A stretch of 64,000 nt of DNA, taken from NCBI RefSeq assembly GCF_900215325.1, contig NZ_OCMS01000002.1:744001-808000 (forward strand), in the 5' to 3' direction. The position numbers and the translations under genes were made by a program. Origin of the DNA: Fibrobacter sp. UWB16. Lineage in GTDB: Bacteria > Fibrobacterota > Fibrobacteria > Fibrobacterales > Fibrobacteraceae. The notes below the pieces were generated by a model. That model was not told where the DNA came from. It ran no database searches and saw only the letters and a program-made list of their open reading frames with translations. Below are positions 44,467 through 53,561 of this stretch, piece after piece (the first letter of the stretch is position 1; each line of letters opens with the position of its first letter).

Positions 44467-45700
44467 TACGATTGAAGAGGCCATTGAAGATTTCAAGAAC
44501 GGCAAGTTCTTGGTCGTGGTTGATGACGAAGACCGTGAAAATGAGGGCGATTTCATTATCGCCGCCGAAAAGATTACACCGGAAAAGGTGAACTTCATGC
44601 TCCACGAGGGGCGTGGCGTGCTTTGCTGCCCGCTTCCGATTTCTCGCTGCCGCGAATTGAATCTCACGCGTCAGACTGCCGAAAACACCTCCATGCTCGG
44701 CACTCCGTTCACCGTCATGGTCGATAAGCTCGAAGGCTGCACTACGGGTGTTTCTGCCCACGACCGTGCAGCGACCATCCAGGCTCTCGCCGATCCGAAT
44801 TCCAAGCCCTCGGACTTTGGCCGTCCGGGTCACATTTCTCCGCTTTACGCCCAGGAAGAAGGCGTTTTGCGCCGTGCAGGCCACACCGAAGCCGCAGTGG
44901 ACCTCGCCAAGCTTGCCGGTCTCCGCCCGGCAGCCGCTCTCATCGAAATCATGAACGAAGACGGCACGATGGCTCGTATGCCGCAGCTCCAGGAAGTTGC
45001 AAAGAAGTTCGACCTCAAGATTATCTCCATCCGCGACTTGATTGACTACCGCCTGAAAACGGAAAAGCTTGTGCAGCGCGTGGCCGCTCCGCACGTTTCG
45101 ACCAAGTACGGCGATTTCACGGCTTATGCTTACCGCAGCAAGACCGATGGCGTCGAACATGTGGCCTGGGTTGCCGGTAATCCGGACTTCAGTAAGCCGG
45201 TTTATGTGCGCGTCCACAGCGAATGCCTCACGGGCGATATCTTTGGTAGCCTCCGTTGCGATTGCGGTGACCAGCTTGCCGCAGCTATGAAGTTCATTGG
45301 CGAACATGGCGGTGTGTTCCTCTACATGCGCGGTCAGGAAGGCCGTGGCATTGGTCTTTGCAATAAGCTCCGCGCTTATGAATTGCAAGAAAAGGGTATG
45401 GACACGGTCGAGGCGAACCTCCACCTTGGGTTCAAGTCCGACTTGCGCCAGTATGGTACGGGTGCCCAAATTTTGGCAGACCTCGGCGTGAAGGAAATGC
45501 GACTCCTCACGAACAATCCGAGCAAGATTTCTGGCATTTCCGCTTACGGTCTCAAAATCGTGGAACGCGTGCCTATCGAAATCAAGCCCAACAACATCAA
45601 CCGTTTTTATCTGCGCACCAAGAAGGAAAAGATGGGCCACGAGCTCCATCTCGACAATGCGGATCATGGCGCAGCCGAAGTTTTAGATGAAGGAAAATAA
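44459..45700 (+). CDS. ribBA: bifunctional DHBP synthase / GTP cyclohydrolase II
   Basis: About 413 residues. The N-terminal DHBP-synthase domain (about 1-205) has [16 protein letters not shown] and [14 protein letters not shown]. The C-terminal GTP cyclohydrolase II domain (about 208-400) has the zinc motif [18 protein letters not shown] and [10 protein letters not shown]. It makes both the four-carbon and the pyrimidine precursors of riboflavin. The TTG at 44459 is 8 nt after AAAGGA and is preferred; a GTG at 44453 is closer to that box than usual. It overlaps the ribE end, so translation is probably coupled. Confidence 0.93.
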   Translation: MLNTIEEAIEDFKNGKFLVVVDDEDRENEGDFIIAAEKITPEKVNFMLHEGRGVLCCPLPISRCRELNLTRQTAENTSMLGTPFTVMVDKLEGCTTGVSAHDRAATIQALADPNSKPSDFGRPGHISPLYAQEEGVLRRAGHTEAAVDLAKLAGLRPAAALIEIMNEDGTMARMPQLQEVAKKFDLKIISIRDLIDYRLKTEKLVQRVAAPHVSTKYGDFTAYAYRSKTDGVEHVAWVAGNPDFSKPVYVRVHSECLTGDIFGSLRCDCGDQLAAAMKFIGEHGGVFLYMRGQEGRGIGLCNKLRAYELQEKGMDTVEANLHLGFKSDLRQYGTGAQILADLGVKEMRLLTNNPSKISGISAYGLKIVERVPIEIKPNNINRFYLRTKKEKMGHELHLDNADHGAAEVLDEGK

Positions 45701-45701
45701 G

Positions 45702-46169
45702 ATGAAAGAATTCAAAAATTCCCTCAATGGTTCTGGTTTGAAGGTCGCGATTGCCGTTGCCCGCTTCAATGAAGTGGTGACCGACCGCCTCCTCGAAGGC
45801 GCTGTCCGCGAACTCGAAACACTCGGTGTCGATAGCGATAATATCGCTGTGGCTCATGTGCCGGGTGCTTTTGAACTGCCGGGCCTCTGCCGCAGATTTG
45901 TGGATTCTGGCAAGTACGATGCCGTGATTGCTCTCGGCGCCGTTATCCGTGGCGAAACGGGACACTACGACGTTGTCGTGAACAATTCTACGGGCGGAAT
46001 CGCATCGCTCGCTGCCGAAGGCAAAGTTCCAGTGATTCTCGGAATCTTAACGACTGACACGGTCGACCAGGCGATGAACCGCGCTGGCCTCAAGGCCGGA
46101 AACCTCGGCTGCAATTGGGCAAGAACTGCCGTTGAAATGGTAAATCTTTACAAGCAGATTGGAAAATAA
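45702..46169 (+). CDS. ribH: 6,7-dimethyl-8-ribityllumazine synthase
   Basis: 155 residues. AVARFNEVVTDRLLEGA, HVPGAFELP, GAVIRGETGHYD (catalytic His) and the late NLGCNWARTAVEM define the family. It makes the lumazine substrate of ribE. ATG 45702 is supported by AAGGA 7 nt upstream; an earlier in-frame ATG (45687) overlaps the end of ribBA without such a site. One nt separates it from the ribBA stop. Confidence 0.95.
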   Translation: MKEFKNSLNGSGLKVAIAVARFNEVVTDRLLEGAVRELETLGVDSDNIAVAHVPGAFELPGLCRRFVDSGKYDAVIALGAVIRGETGHYDVVVNNSTGGIASLAAEGKVPVILGILTTDTVDQAMNRAGLKAGNLGCNWARTAVEMVNLYKQIGK

Positions 46170-46171
46170 TT

Positions 46172-46612
46172 ATGGCACAAGTAAGTTTTAGACCTGCTCG
46201 CGTCTTTGCGATGCAGTTGCTTTACGCAATGGAAATTTCTGGCGGTACGGTTGCTGATGCACTCCCGGGCGTTTTGGAAGCCCAGCCGCTCCAGGACAAC
46301 ATGAAAAAGTACGGCATGAAGCTTGTCGACTTGGTCCTTGCTCACAAGGCCGAACTCGATTCCGAAATCGAAGCCTGCTCCGCTCATTGGGGAATTGAGC
46401 GCATGGCGACTCTCGACAGGATTGTGCTGCGCATCGCGATGGTCGAACTTTTGTATGTTCCTGAAATCCCGATGAAGGTGGTCATCTCTGAAGCTGTTCA
46501 GGTTGCTGCCAAGTTCAGCACGGATTCTTCGGGCACGTTCGTGAACGGACTCCTCGCCGGATTCTTGCAGAAGCGTGGCATGGTTGCAAACAATACTAAG
46601 AAGGATGCTTAA
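46172..46612 (+). CDS. nusB: transcription antitermination factor NusB
   Basis: 146 residues, all-helical. Pattern RVFAMQLLYAMEIS, ERMATLDRIVLRIAMVELLY and PMKVVISEAVQVAAKFSTDSSGTFVNGLL matches NusB. It binds boxA RNA with NusE during rRNA transcription. The ribH-nusB order is common in bacteria. Two nt separate it from ribH. Confidence 0.93.
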   Translation: MAQVSFRPARVFAMQLLYAMEISGGTVADALPGVLEAQPLQDNMKKYGMKLVDLVLAHKAELDSEIEACSAHWGIERMATLDRIVLRIAMVELLYVPEIPMKVVISEAVQVAAKFSTDSSGTFVNGLLAGFLQKRGMVANNTKKDA

Positions 46613-46617
46613 TTTTT

Positions 46618-49600
46618 ATGAAGATTAACGAGAAGTGGCATAAGCACATCTTTGCCGGTATCGCTGGCTTTATTGCTTTGATCGTTTACATGATGACGAT
46701 GGCCCCGACGGTCTCTTTCTGGGACTGCGGTGAATTCGTCGCTTGCGCTAACACGCTTGGCATTCCGCATCCTCCTGGAACGCCGTTCTTCGTGTTCTTT
46801 GCCCGTGCGGTCATTCTCCTTTTGCCGTTCGTGGGCGAAATCGCAAAGCGCGTGAACTACATCTCCGTGGTGAGTTCTGCCGCAACGGTCTATGTGACAG
46901 CCCTCTTTGCCTGGGAACTTTTGGCAACGGTCCTCAAGACGGACAGCCTTGCCGAAAAGATTTCTGAAAAGATGCGCACGTTTGTGCTTGGTACCGCCGC
47001 TCTCGTCGCTGGTTTCCTCCTTACGTTCTCCGATACGTTCTGGTTCAACGCGGTCGAAGCCGAAGTCTATGGCGTCGCTATGCTCATCTTGATGCTTGTC
47101 TCTTACCTCGGTCTCGTGTGGTACAACAAGCGTGAAGAATCGGGTAGCGATCGCATCCTCATCTTCATTTGCTATATCGCATTCCTCGGCGTGGGCGCTC
47201 ACCTTTATACGATGCTCACGGTTCCGGCCGTGTTCGTTTTGCTCCTCGTGGCTCAGCCGAAAAAGATTGTCGAACGCATTCCTATCTGGATTACGGGTAC
47301 GCTCCTCTGCTCCGTCATCTACATGGTCTCTGCTTTCATTGAAATTTCCCTGATTTGTGTTTTCGTTTTGGGCCTTGTCCTTCTGTTTAGCAAAAGGTTC
47401 CCGTTCCAGCAGACCGCTGTGGCCGGATTGTCGATTCTGGTTGCTGCCGCTTTGATGATGATTACGGATAGCTGGCCTATTACGATTATTGGTACTTTGA
47501 TTGTCGCTGGTTTGGGTTATGCAGGCATTAGCCAGGGTGTATTCAAGCCTAGAGAAGCTGGATTTAAGCGTAGCTTCGTTCTTTCCCTTGCTTTTGCATT
47601 CTTTGCTTTGGTCGGCTACAGCACGCACCTTTACATCCCGATCCGTTCGGAACTCAACCCGACGATTGATGAAAACGACCCGGAACTCAATATCCGTGAC
47701 GAACAGGGCAACCTCCAGCTCGGAAACCTCTTCGAATCGAAGAACTGGGATGCCTTCAATGCCTTTATTGAACGTAAGCAGTATGGTTCCGAAAGTATGA
47801 TTTCCCGTGCTTTCTACCGTCGTTCCCGCTTGGCTCACCAGGTGCTCTCCTTCCCGAGCATGAGCTATGGTGGTTACCAGATGGCCCAGTACTTGCCGTA
47901 TAAGGTGGGTGGGGTGAACTATGCTAACGGTGTCTATACATTTGACGCTTCTGAAAATGAACCGGTTGAACGCCTTGGCTTTAAGTTCCCGACGCAGATG
48001 ACGTTCATGGGCGATAATACCTTGATGCAGCTTTTCTTCTTCTTGCTGTTTAATGGCCTTATTATCGCTACTTGCGTGTATGTCTATAAGCGCAATAAGC
48101 ATGTGGGTGTCTTTGTATCGGCACTTTATGTCCTTTGCTCTCTCGGCCTTCTCTTCTATATCAACTTTGCTGATGGAACCCGCATGGAACAGCGCGACCG
48201 CGATTACTGGGTTAGCGCTATGACTCGTAACGTGGCGGACTTGAACAATGCCGGCGCTGGCATTACTGCCCTCCCGGACCCGAATGAACTCATCGATCTC
48301 CGTCAGACGATTGACTATTCCAAGCTTGCGATTGAACGTCTTCGCATGCGCAACGCTCCGGCTGCTCGTATCGCTGAATTCGAAAAGAAGGTTAGCGATG
48401 CCGAAAATACGGCTGCCTGGAGAAACTGGCAGAAGATTGAAGAAAGCTTTGCCCGTTTTGGCCAGCGTGCTCCGTTCCCGGAAGCCGTTCATATGGAAGT
48501 CCGTGAACGTGACTACTTCTACACGCCAGCATTTATTTTCATGAGCATGATTTACGGTATTGGTGCTGGTATTCTTGTGCTGATTGCAGCAACGACCGCA
48601 ACAACGGCTGCTTTTGCCTCTCCGATTGCTGCCGCACTCGTGCTTGTTTCGCTCCTTGTCCCGAGTATTTCTAACTACAAGGAACACGACCGTTCTGGCC
48701 TTTGGGTTCCTTGGGATTACGCATACAACCTCCTCAACAGCTGCCGCCCGAATGCTATTCTTTTCACGAATGGTGATAACGATACGTTCCCGTTGTGGTT
48801 TGCTCAGGAAGTTGCTGGTATCCGTAAGGACGTCCGCGTGGTGAACCTCTCCTTGGGCAACACGGACTGGTATATCAAGCAGATGCTTACCAATGAACCG
48901 ATTCTCAAGCTTTCTTACACCAAGGAAACAATCGATAGCGACATGGTCCTTGACAACGGCAGTGCAAACAACCCGAACCATCTCGTGTCTACGTGGGTTC
49001 GCCGCGCTGAAATGCTCAAGCCGAAGCTTTTGGAAAGAATCGACCAGATGCAAGCTAAGGGCTACCTCTCTGACGCTGATTCTGCAAAGCTCCTCCAGTT
49101 CAAGGTGAACTACCAGGTGTGGGATGCCTTTACGGATTGGGCTAAGAGAACCCGTTCGAGCATGATGCTCACGCAGCACAAGCTCGTGATTGATCTTGCT
49201 CTCCAGAACATGGACCGCCCGATTGAAATTTCGACGACCGTTGGTACGTCAAACTTCATGGGTCTCGAAAAGTACATGGTCCAGGAAGGCTTGGTCTATA
49301 ACCTTGTGAAGGGTGACCTCTCTCCGAAGCAGAATGCCTTTGACGCAGCAAAGACCGCTGCTCTCATCGACAGCGTCTATAAGTTCCGTGGTCTTGGTGA
49401 CGGTTCTGCATACATCAACTCCGAAACGGAACGCTTGCTCAGCAGCTATGTTTCGCTCTACTTGCAGATCTCGTTCGATGCTCGCGAAAAAATCGCAAAG
49501 CTCGTCTCTAAGAAGCCGTTCCGCGCAGCAGACAAGGCTGAAGTCGAAAGAATTGCTACCGATGCCGCCAAGTATCTTGAACTCGGCATTTACCAGTTCC

Positions 49601-49839
49601 CGAGAGAATGGCGCAATTACTGGGCTGCTTCTTATGTCTACGCATCTGCAGGCATGAAGAAAAAGGCTCTTGATGTCGTGGATCGCGGCCTCAAGAACAT
49701 TCCGTCTTACGATGCTCCGGGCCAGAGCCGCCTCACGATGAGCCGTCAGCAGATTGAAACGATTACGGACGAAACGCTCAAGGTCGATGAAGAACCTGCA
49801 GCAACGCCTGCCGCAGAAACAGCACCTGCAGTAAACTAG
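46618..49839 (+). CDS. DUF2723 (GT117/TMEM260-like) membrane protein, probable glycosyltransferase
   Basis: 1073 residues. The N-terminal half has many membrane helices and the family signature MTMAPTVSFWDCGEFVACANTLGIPHPPGTPFFV, and WFNAVEAEVYG, which carry the acidic residues (D, E) of GT-C-type active sites. A soluble region and further helices follow, then a C-terminal domain of about 350 residues with helical TPR-like repeats. DUF2723 proteins are thought to use lipid-linked sugars to glycosylate exported proteins; that role is inferred here. It starts 5 nt after nusB and is followed by two GT2 genes that could supply its donor. Confidence 0.9.
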   Translation: MKINEKWHKHIFAGIAGFIALIVYMMTMAPTVSFWDCGEFVACANTLGIPHPPGTPFFVFFARAVILLLPFVGEIAKRVNYISVVSSAATVYVTALFAWELLATVLKTDSLAEKISEKMRTFVLGTAALVAGFLLTFSDTFWFNAVEAEVYGVAMLILMLVSYLGLVWYNKREESGSDRILIFICYIAFLGVGAHLYTMLTVPAVFVLLLVAQPKKIVERIPIWITGTLLCSVIYMVSAFIEISLICVFVLGLVLLFSKRFPFQQTAVAGLSILVAAALMMITDSWPITIIGTLIVAGLGYAGISQGVFKPREAGFKRSFVLSLAFAFFALVGYSTHLYIPIRSELNPTIDENDPELNIRDEQGNLQLGNLFESKNWDAFNAFIERKQYGSESMISRAFYRRSRLAHQVLSFPSMSYGGYQMAQYLPYKVGGVNYANGVYTFDASENEPVERLGFKFPTQMTFMGDNTLMQLFFFLLFNGLIIATCVYVYKRNKHVGVFVSALYVLCSLGLLFYINFADGTRMEQRDRDYWVSAMTRNVADLNNAGAGITALPDPNELIDLRQTIDYSKLAIERLRMRNAPAARIAEFEKKVSDAENTAAWRNWQKIEESFARFGQRAPFPEAVHMEVRERDYFYTPAFIFMSMIYGIGAGILVLIAATTATTAAFASPIAAALVLVSLLVPSISNYKEHDRSGLWVPWDYAYNLLNSCRPNAILFTNGDNDTFPLWFAQEVAGIRKDVRVVNLSLGNTDWYIKQMLTNEPILKLSYTKETIDSDMVLDNGSANNPNHLVSTWVRRAEMLKPKLLERIDQMQAKGYLSDADSAKLLQFKVNYQVWDAFTDWAKRTRSSMMLTQHKLVIDLALQNMDRPIEISTTVGTSNFMGLEKYMVQEGLVYNLVKGDLSPKQNAFDAAKTAALIDSVYKFRGLGDGSAYINSETERLLSSYVSLYLQISFDAREKIAKLVSKKPFRAADKAEVERIATDAAKYLELGIYQFPREWRNYWAASYVYASAGMKKKALDVVDRGLKNIPSYDAPGQSRLTMSRQQIETITDETLKVDEEPAATPAAETAPAVN

Positions 49840-49854
49840 TCTTGAGGTATTGTC

Positions 49855-50793
49855 ATGGATTTGAGCTTGGTTATCCCTGTTAAGGAAGAAAGTGAAAATC
49901 TTCCTGAGTTGATGAAGGAAATTTGGGCCGCTATTGAGCCGACCGGTATGGAATTCGAGGTCATCATCATTGATGATGGTAGCCGCGACAATACCTGGGA
50001 AGTGGTAGAGGGGCTTGCAAAGGAATATGGTGTAAAGCCGAAATCATCGGTGAGCGCCTTCCGTTTCCAGTTCAACTGCGGCAAGGCTGCTGCACTCGCT
50101 CTTGGTTTCTCCAAGGCACGCGGCAAGTACGTCGCAACGCTCGATGGCGACTTGCAGGATGACCCGCTCGAAATCCCGAAGATGATCAAGATTCTCGAAT
50201 CCGGTTACGACCTCGTTTCCGGCTGGAAAATCCGCCGCTTGGATCCGTGGCACAAGACTATGCCTTCCAAGCTTTTCAACTTGACGGTATCGATGGTCTG
50301 TGGCAAGCGCTTGCACGATTTCAACTGCGGCATCAAGGCGTACCGCAGCTCCGTGGTGCGCTTTATCCAGCTTTACGGTGACTACCACCGCTTTATCCCG
50401 GTCATGGCCAAGTGGCAGGGCTTCCGCATTACTGAAATGCCGGTTGCCCACCGCGCCCGCGTTCACGGCGTCTCGAAGTACGGCGTTTCTCGACTGGTGA
50501 GCGGTTTTTTGGACTTGGTTTCCCTCATGTTCATGCGTAGCTTCTCGTCGAAACCGCTCCATTTCTTTGGTCTGATTGGGCTTGTCTTGATGCTTTTCGG
50601 CCTTGGCACTTGCGGTTATTTTGGCTATGAATGGTTTGAGACCGGTGCGATGCATGTTCGTCCGCTCTTGTTGGCAGGCGCCTTCTCGCTCGTCATGAGC
50701 GTTCAGTTTTTCTCGCTTGGACTTTTGGGCGAGATGATGAATGGCAATAAAAAACGGACATATCCGGTTTCTGATATTATTGGTGAATTGTAA
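49855..50793 (+). CDS. family 2 glycosyltransferase with two C-terminal membrane helices (GtrB/ArnC-like)
   Basis: 312 residues. N-terminal GT-A domain (about 1-225) with SLVIPVKEESENLPELM, IIDDGSRDNTWE and DGDLQDDP (D-x-D metal site); two transmembrane helices at about 235-300. The form matches enzymes that put a sugar on undecaprenyl or dolichyl phosphate. AGGT lies before the start. It is 15 nt after the DUF2723 gene, so a role in supplying lipid-linked sugar to it is plausible. Confidence 0.9.
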   Translation: MDLSLVIPVKEESENLPELMKEIWAAIEPTGMEFEVIIIDDGSRDNTWEVVEGLAKEYGVKPKSSVSAFRFQFNCGKAAALALGFSKARGKYVATLDGDLQDDPLEIPKMIKILESGYDLVSGWKIRRLDPWHKTMPSKLFNLTVSMVCGKRLHDFNCGIKAYRSSVVRFIQLYGDYHRFIPVMAKWQGFRITEMPVAHRARVHGVSKYGVSRLVSGFLDLVSLMFMRSFSSKPLHFFGLIGLVLMLFGLGTCGYFGYEWFETGAMHVRPLLLAGAFSLVMSVQFFSLGLLGEMMNGNKKRTYPVSDIIGEL

Positions 50794-50826
50794 TTTGTAT
50801 TAGATTTGTGTTTAGAGAGGTATTTA

Positions 50827-51540
50827 ATGGCGTTTCCTAAGAGTTTGGTGATTGTTCCGACTTACAATGAAAAGGAGAATATTCTCCTTATCATGTCTGC
50901 GATTCTGGAACAGAATGAATGTCTAGAAATTTTGGTGGTGGACGATGGCTCCCCGGATGGTACGGGGGATCTCGTGCAGGCCGAAGCGGATAAGAATCCG
51001 CGAATCCACTTGATCCGCCGTAAGGGCAAGATGGGTCTTGGCTCTGCCTACGTGATGGGTTTCAAGTGGGCTCTCGAACGCGATTACGTACGCGTTTTTG
51101 AAATGGACGCCGACTTTAGCCATAGCCCAACGGACTTGAACCGCTTCTTGGAAACTGCTGAAAATGCCGACCTTGTACTGGGTAGCCGCTACCAGGATCA
51201 CCGCATCAGCGTGGTGAACTGGGATTTGCGCCGCCTGATTTTGAGCTATGGGGCAAACGTTTACACCCGCATTGTGACGGGCCTCCCGATTAGCGATGCT
51301 ACAGGTGGTTTCAAGTGCTTCCGCCGTGAAGCTTTGCAGGCTTTGAATCTCGACAAGATGAAGAGTGACGGATACTGCTTCCAGATTGAGACGACTTTCA
51401 AGATTTGGAAGAAGGGGCTCCGCGTCAAGGAAATCCCCATCATCTTTACGGACCGCACCCGTGGTACCTCCAAGATGAGTGGCGGAATCATTTCCGAAGC
51501 ATTCTTCCTCGTGCTCAAGCTTCGTCTCGGACTCGCTTAG
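50827..51540 (+). CDS. polyprenol monophosphomannose synthase-like glycosyltransferase (DPM1 type)
   Basis: 237 residues, the soluble DPM1-type family 2 glycosyltransferase: LVIVPTYNEKENI, VDDGSPDGTGDLV, EMDADFSHSP and a late TGGFKCFRREAL. The enzyme transfers mannose, or a related hexose, from a nucleotide donor to polyprenyl phosphate. ATG 50827 is supported by GAGAGG. The neighbouring DUF2723 and GT2 genes suggest one protein- or glycan-mannosylation pathway. Confidence 0.9.
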   Translation: MAFPKSLVIVPTYNEKENILLIMSAILEQNECLEILVVDDGSPDGTGDLVQAEADKNPRIHLIRRKGKMGLGSAYVMGFKWALERDYVRVFEMDADFSHSPTDLNRFLETAENADLVLGSRYQDHRISVVNWDLRRLILSYGANVYTRIVTGLPISDATGGFKCFRREALQALNLDKMKSDGYCFQIETTFKIWKKGLRVKEIPIIFTDRTRGTSKMSGGIISEAFFLVLKLRLGLA

Positions 51541-51551
51541 TCCTGCATCTC

Positions 51552-51589
51552 GTCATCCTGAGCGCGTAAGCGTGAAGGATCTAGTTAAG
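51552..51589 (+). repeat. short structured intergenic repeat
   Basis: GTCATCCTGAGCGC-gtaa-GCGTGAAGGATCTAGTTAAG. Outer stem ATCCT/AGGAT; 16 bp before the next gene. Confidence 0.8.
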
Positions 51590-51605
51590 TTTGGAATTGT
51601 CTACT

Positions 51606-53240
51606 ATGCTTTCTTGTTCTGTCATTATCATTGCTTATAACTCTTGCGATTTCATTCCGGCATGCCTCAAGTCTGTTCGTGATGCATGCGAAGGGCTGGA
51701 TTCGCAGATTATCGTTTTGGACAACGGTTCCAATGAGCCGATTATTCCTGAAATCAAGAACTTCTTCCCGGAAGTGGAATGGATTGACTCTAAGGAAAAC
51801 CTGGGCTTTGGTAAGGGCTGTAATCTCGCTGAAAAGCATGCGACCAAGCCGTATCTGTTCTTTATCAACCCGGATACGATTATTTCGAAGAACGCTTTCC
51901 GCGAAATGCTCAAGTTCATGGAAGAGCACCCGGAAGCGGGCACGGTCGGTTGCCGAATTCTGAACGAAGACGGTACGCTCCAGTGGGCCTGCCGCCGTTC
52001 TTTCCCGACGATTGTGTCTGCCGTTTCCAAGACGATTGGCCTTGCGGCCCTCTTCCCCAAAAACAAGACGCTTGCAAGCTACAACATGTCGTATGCGGAT
52101 CCGGACGAGATGATTGAAGTCGATGCCATTAGCGGTTCGTTCTTCTGCATCCGTCGCGATGTCTATGAAAAACTGAACGGCTTTGACGAAGACTTTTTCA
52201 TGTACGGTGAAGACCTTGATCTTTGCTTCCGCACCAAGGAAATGGGGCTCCACAACTATTACACGCCGGTCACGAACATTCTGCATTTTAAGGGCCAGAG
52301 CTGCCGTACGCGCCGTTGGGGCTCGTATGTGGATTTCTACAAGGCGATGCTCATCTTTGTGAAAAAGCACAAGGACCTTTATTTTGTCCCGAATTTCCTT
52401 GTCTCGTTCGGTATTTTGTTTGCGGCGTTTGTGGGCATGTTCTCGCGCCTTATCCCGAAGTTCTGGAAGATGTTCCTCGACTTGGGCGTGGTGGCGATTT
52501 GGGCGTTCTTCATTCTTTGTTACGAAGCGGGTATGGTTTCCACGAGCGACAATGTTGTTATCCATAACGGTTTTGACGATTGGATTTTGGCAGTCTTAGT
52601 GGTTGTCCTGAACCTCGTGTTCCTTATGTTCCTTGGGGAATATACGGTTTCAAGTCTCAAGGGCGAAAAGTTCTTGCGTTATTTGATTCCGCTGAACTTG
52701 CTTATTGTCGGTGGGTATTCGGCTTTCCGCTACTTCACCCAGACTCCAGTCATCAATGATGCTGCAACGTATTTGCCATACGATTCCCATTGGATTACAC
52801 TTGCTGTTTGCTCTAGCCTCTTTATCCCGCTTGCGCTCCTTGCTTGGCGCCGTATTGCATTCTGGATAAACTATTTCTACCGCATCTTTGCGAAAAAGCG
52901 CCACCGCTCCATTTTGCTGGGTGGCCGCGAAGACTCCCTCAATAACTGGTTCGATAGCTACAACGTGATCCCGGGTATTGAAATTCTCGGTTGCGTGAGT
53001 TCTGAACCTGAAAATTTGAGCGAAGAAAACCGCAAGCATCTCCTTGGCCCGCTTTCGGACATGGAGTCCATTTGCAACCGCACGGGCTGTCGCGAGCTCT
53101 TGGTGGTCTCGAATTTCTCGGGTTATCGCGAAGAATTCAACATCAATTGGCTTGATAAATTGGGCATGTGCGTGTATTTGCTCATCGGAAATGGCAAAAA
53201 CGGCAATTTTGCCCTCGTAAACCTGAAATATCTTCGTTAA
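51606..53240 (+). CDS. GT2 glycosyltransferase fused to membrane helices and a nucleotide-binding-like domain
   Basis: 544 residues. The N-terminal GT2 domain (about 1-260) has SVIIIAYNSCDFIPACLKSV, VLDNGSNEP and an MYGEDLDLCFR acidic motif, as in rhamnosyl-type transferases. Five or six membrane helices (about 265-430) follow. The last 110 residues (SILLGGREDSLNNW... to ELLVVSNFSGY) look like the Rossmann-like domain that sits before the catalytic part in WbaP/WcaJ-type undecaprenyl-sugar phosphotransferases, but the catalytic domain is absent. So this may be a fused or truncated enzyme. ATG 51606 was chosen because the protein then begins MLSCSVIIIAYN. Confidence 0.72.
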   Translation: MLSCSVIIIAYNSCDFIPACLKSVRDACEGLDSQIIVLDNGSNEPIIPEIKNFFPEVEWIDSKENLGFGKGCNLAEKHATKPYLFFINPDTIISKNAFREMLKFMEEHPEAGTVGCRILNEDGTLQWACRRSFPTIVSAVSKTIGLAALFPKNKTLASYNMSYADPDEMIEVDAISGSFFCIRRDVYEKLNGFDEDFFMYGEDLDLCFRTKEMGLHNYYTPVTNILHFKGQSCRTRRWGSYVDFYKAMLIFVKKHKDLYFVPNFLVSFGILFAAFVGMFSRLIPKFWKMFLDLGVVAIWAFFILCYEAGMVSTSDNVVIHNGFDDWILAVLVVVLNLVFLMFLGEYTVSSLKGEKFLRYLIPLNLLIVGGYSAFRYFTQTPVINDAATYLPYDSHWITLAVCSSLFIPLALLAWRRIAFWINYFYRIFAKKRHRSILLGGREDSLNNWFDSYNVIPGIEILGCVSSEPENLSEENRKHLLGPLSDMESICNRTGCRELLVVSNFSGYREEFNINWLDKLGMCVYLLIGNGKNGNFALVNLKYLR

Positions 53241-53261
53241 AAATCGCCCTTTTTTGTAAAA

Positions 53262-53291
53262 ATGTGTTATTTTTTTAACGAAATAACACAT
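53262..53291. promoter_or_regulatory. perfect 11-bp inverted repeat upstream of the 53304 gene
   Basis: ATGTGTTATTT and AAATAACACAT, separated by 8 bp. It lies between two genes and 12 bp before ATG 53304, and may be an operator or a weak terminator for the gene before. Confidence 0.5.
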
Positions 53292-53303
53292 ATAAAAGGT
53301 TTT

Positions 53304-53561
53304 ATGCTCGATTCTAAATTGTTAAGTATTCTTTGCTGCCCGGAAACTCGTCAACCTCTTTCTCAGGCGGGCGAGGACTGCATCGCTCTTTTGAACAATG
53401 CAATTAAGGCTGGTACGCTCAAGAACGTTGCTGGCGAAGCTATTACTGAACCCCTGACCGAAGCGCTTACGACACCTGATGGTTCTCGTGTTTATCCGGT
53501 TCGCGAAGGCATTCCTGTACTTTTAGCGGATGAAGCTATTCTTCTTCCATTGGAGAAATGA
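53304..53561 (+). CDS. Trm112/UPF0434-like small protein
   Basis: 85 residues: LLSILCCPETRQPLSQ at the start, VYPVREGIPVLLADEA at the end. This is the Trm112-like fold found in UPF0434 (YcaR) proteins, often small accessory zinc-ribbon-like proteins; only one Cys pair (CC) is visible so a metal site is doubtful. An unusually long insertion lies between the two strands. ATG is preceded by AAAAGG. The stop overlaps the next start by ATGA, so they are coupled. Confidence 0.75.
   Translation: MLDSKLLSILCCPETRQPLSQAGEDCIALLNNAIKAGTLKNVAGEAITEPLTEALTTPDGSRVYPVREGIPVLLADEAILLPLEK

Noticed and set aside
46609-49179. 856-codon minus-strand frame opposite the DUF2723 gene
   Set aside because: Antisense shadow; no ribosome binding site, and His/Arg-rich composition typical of reversed codons.
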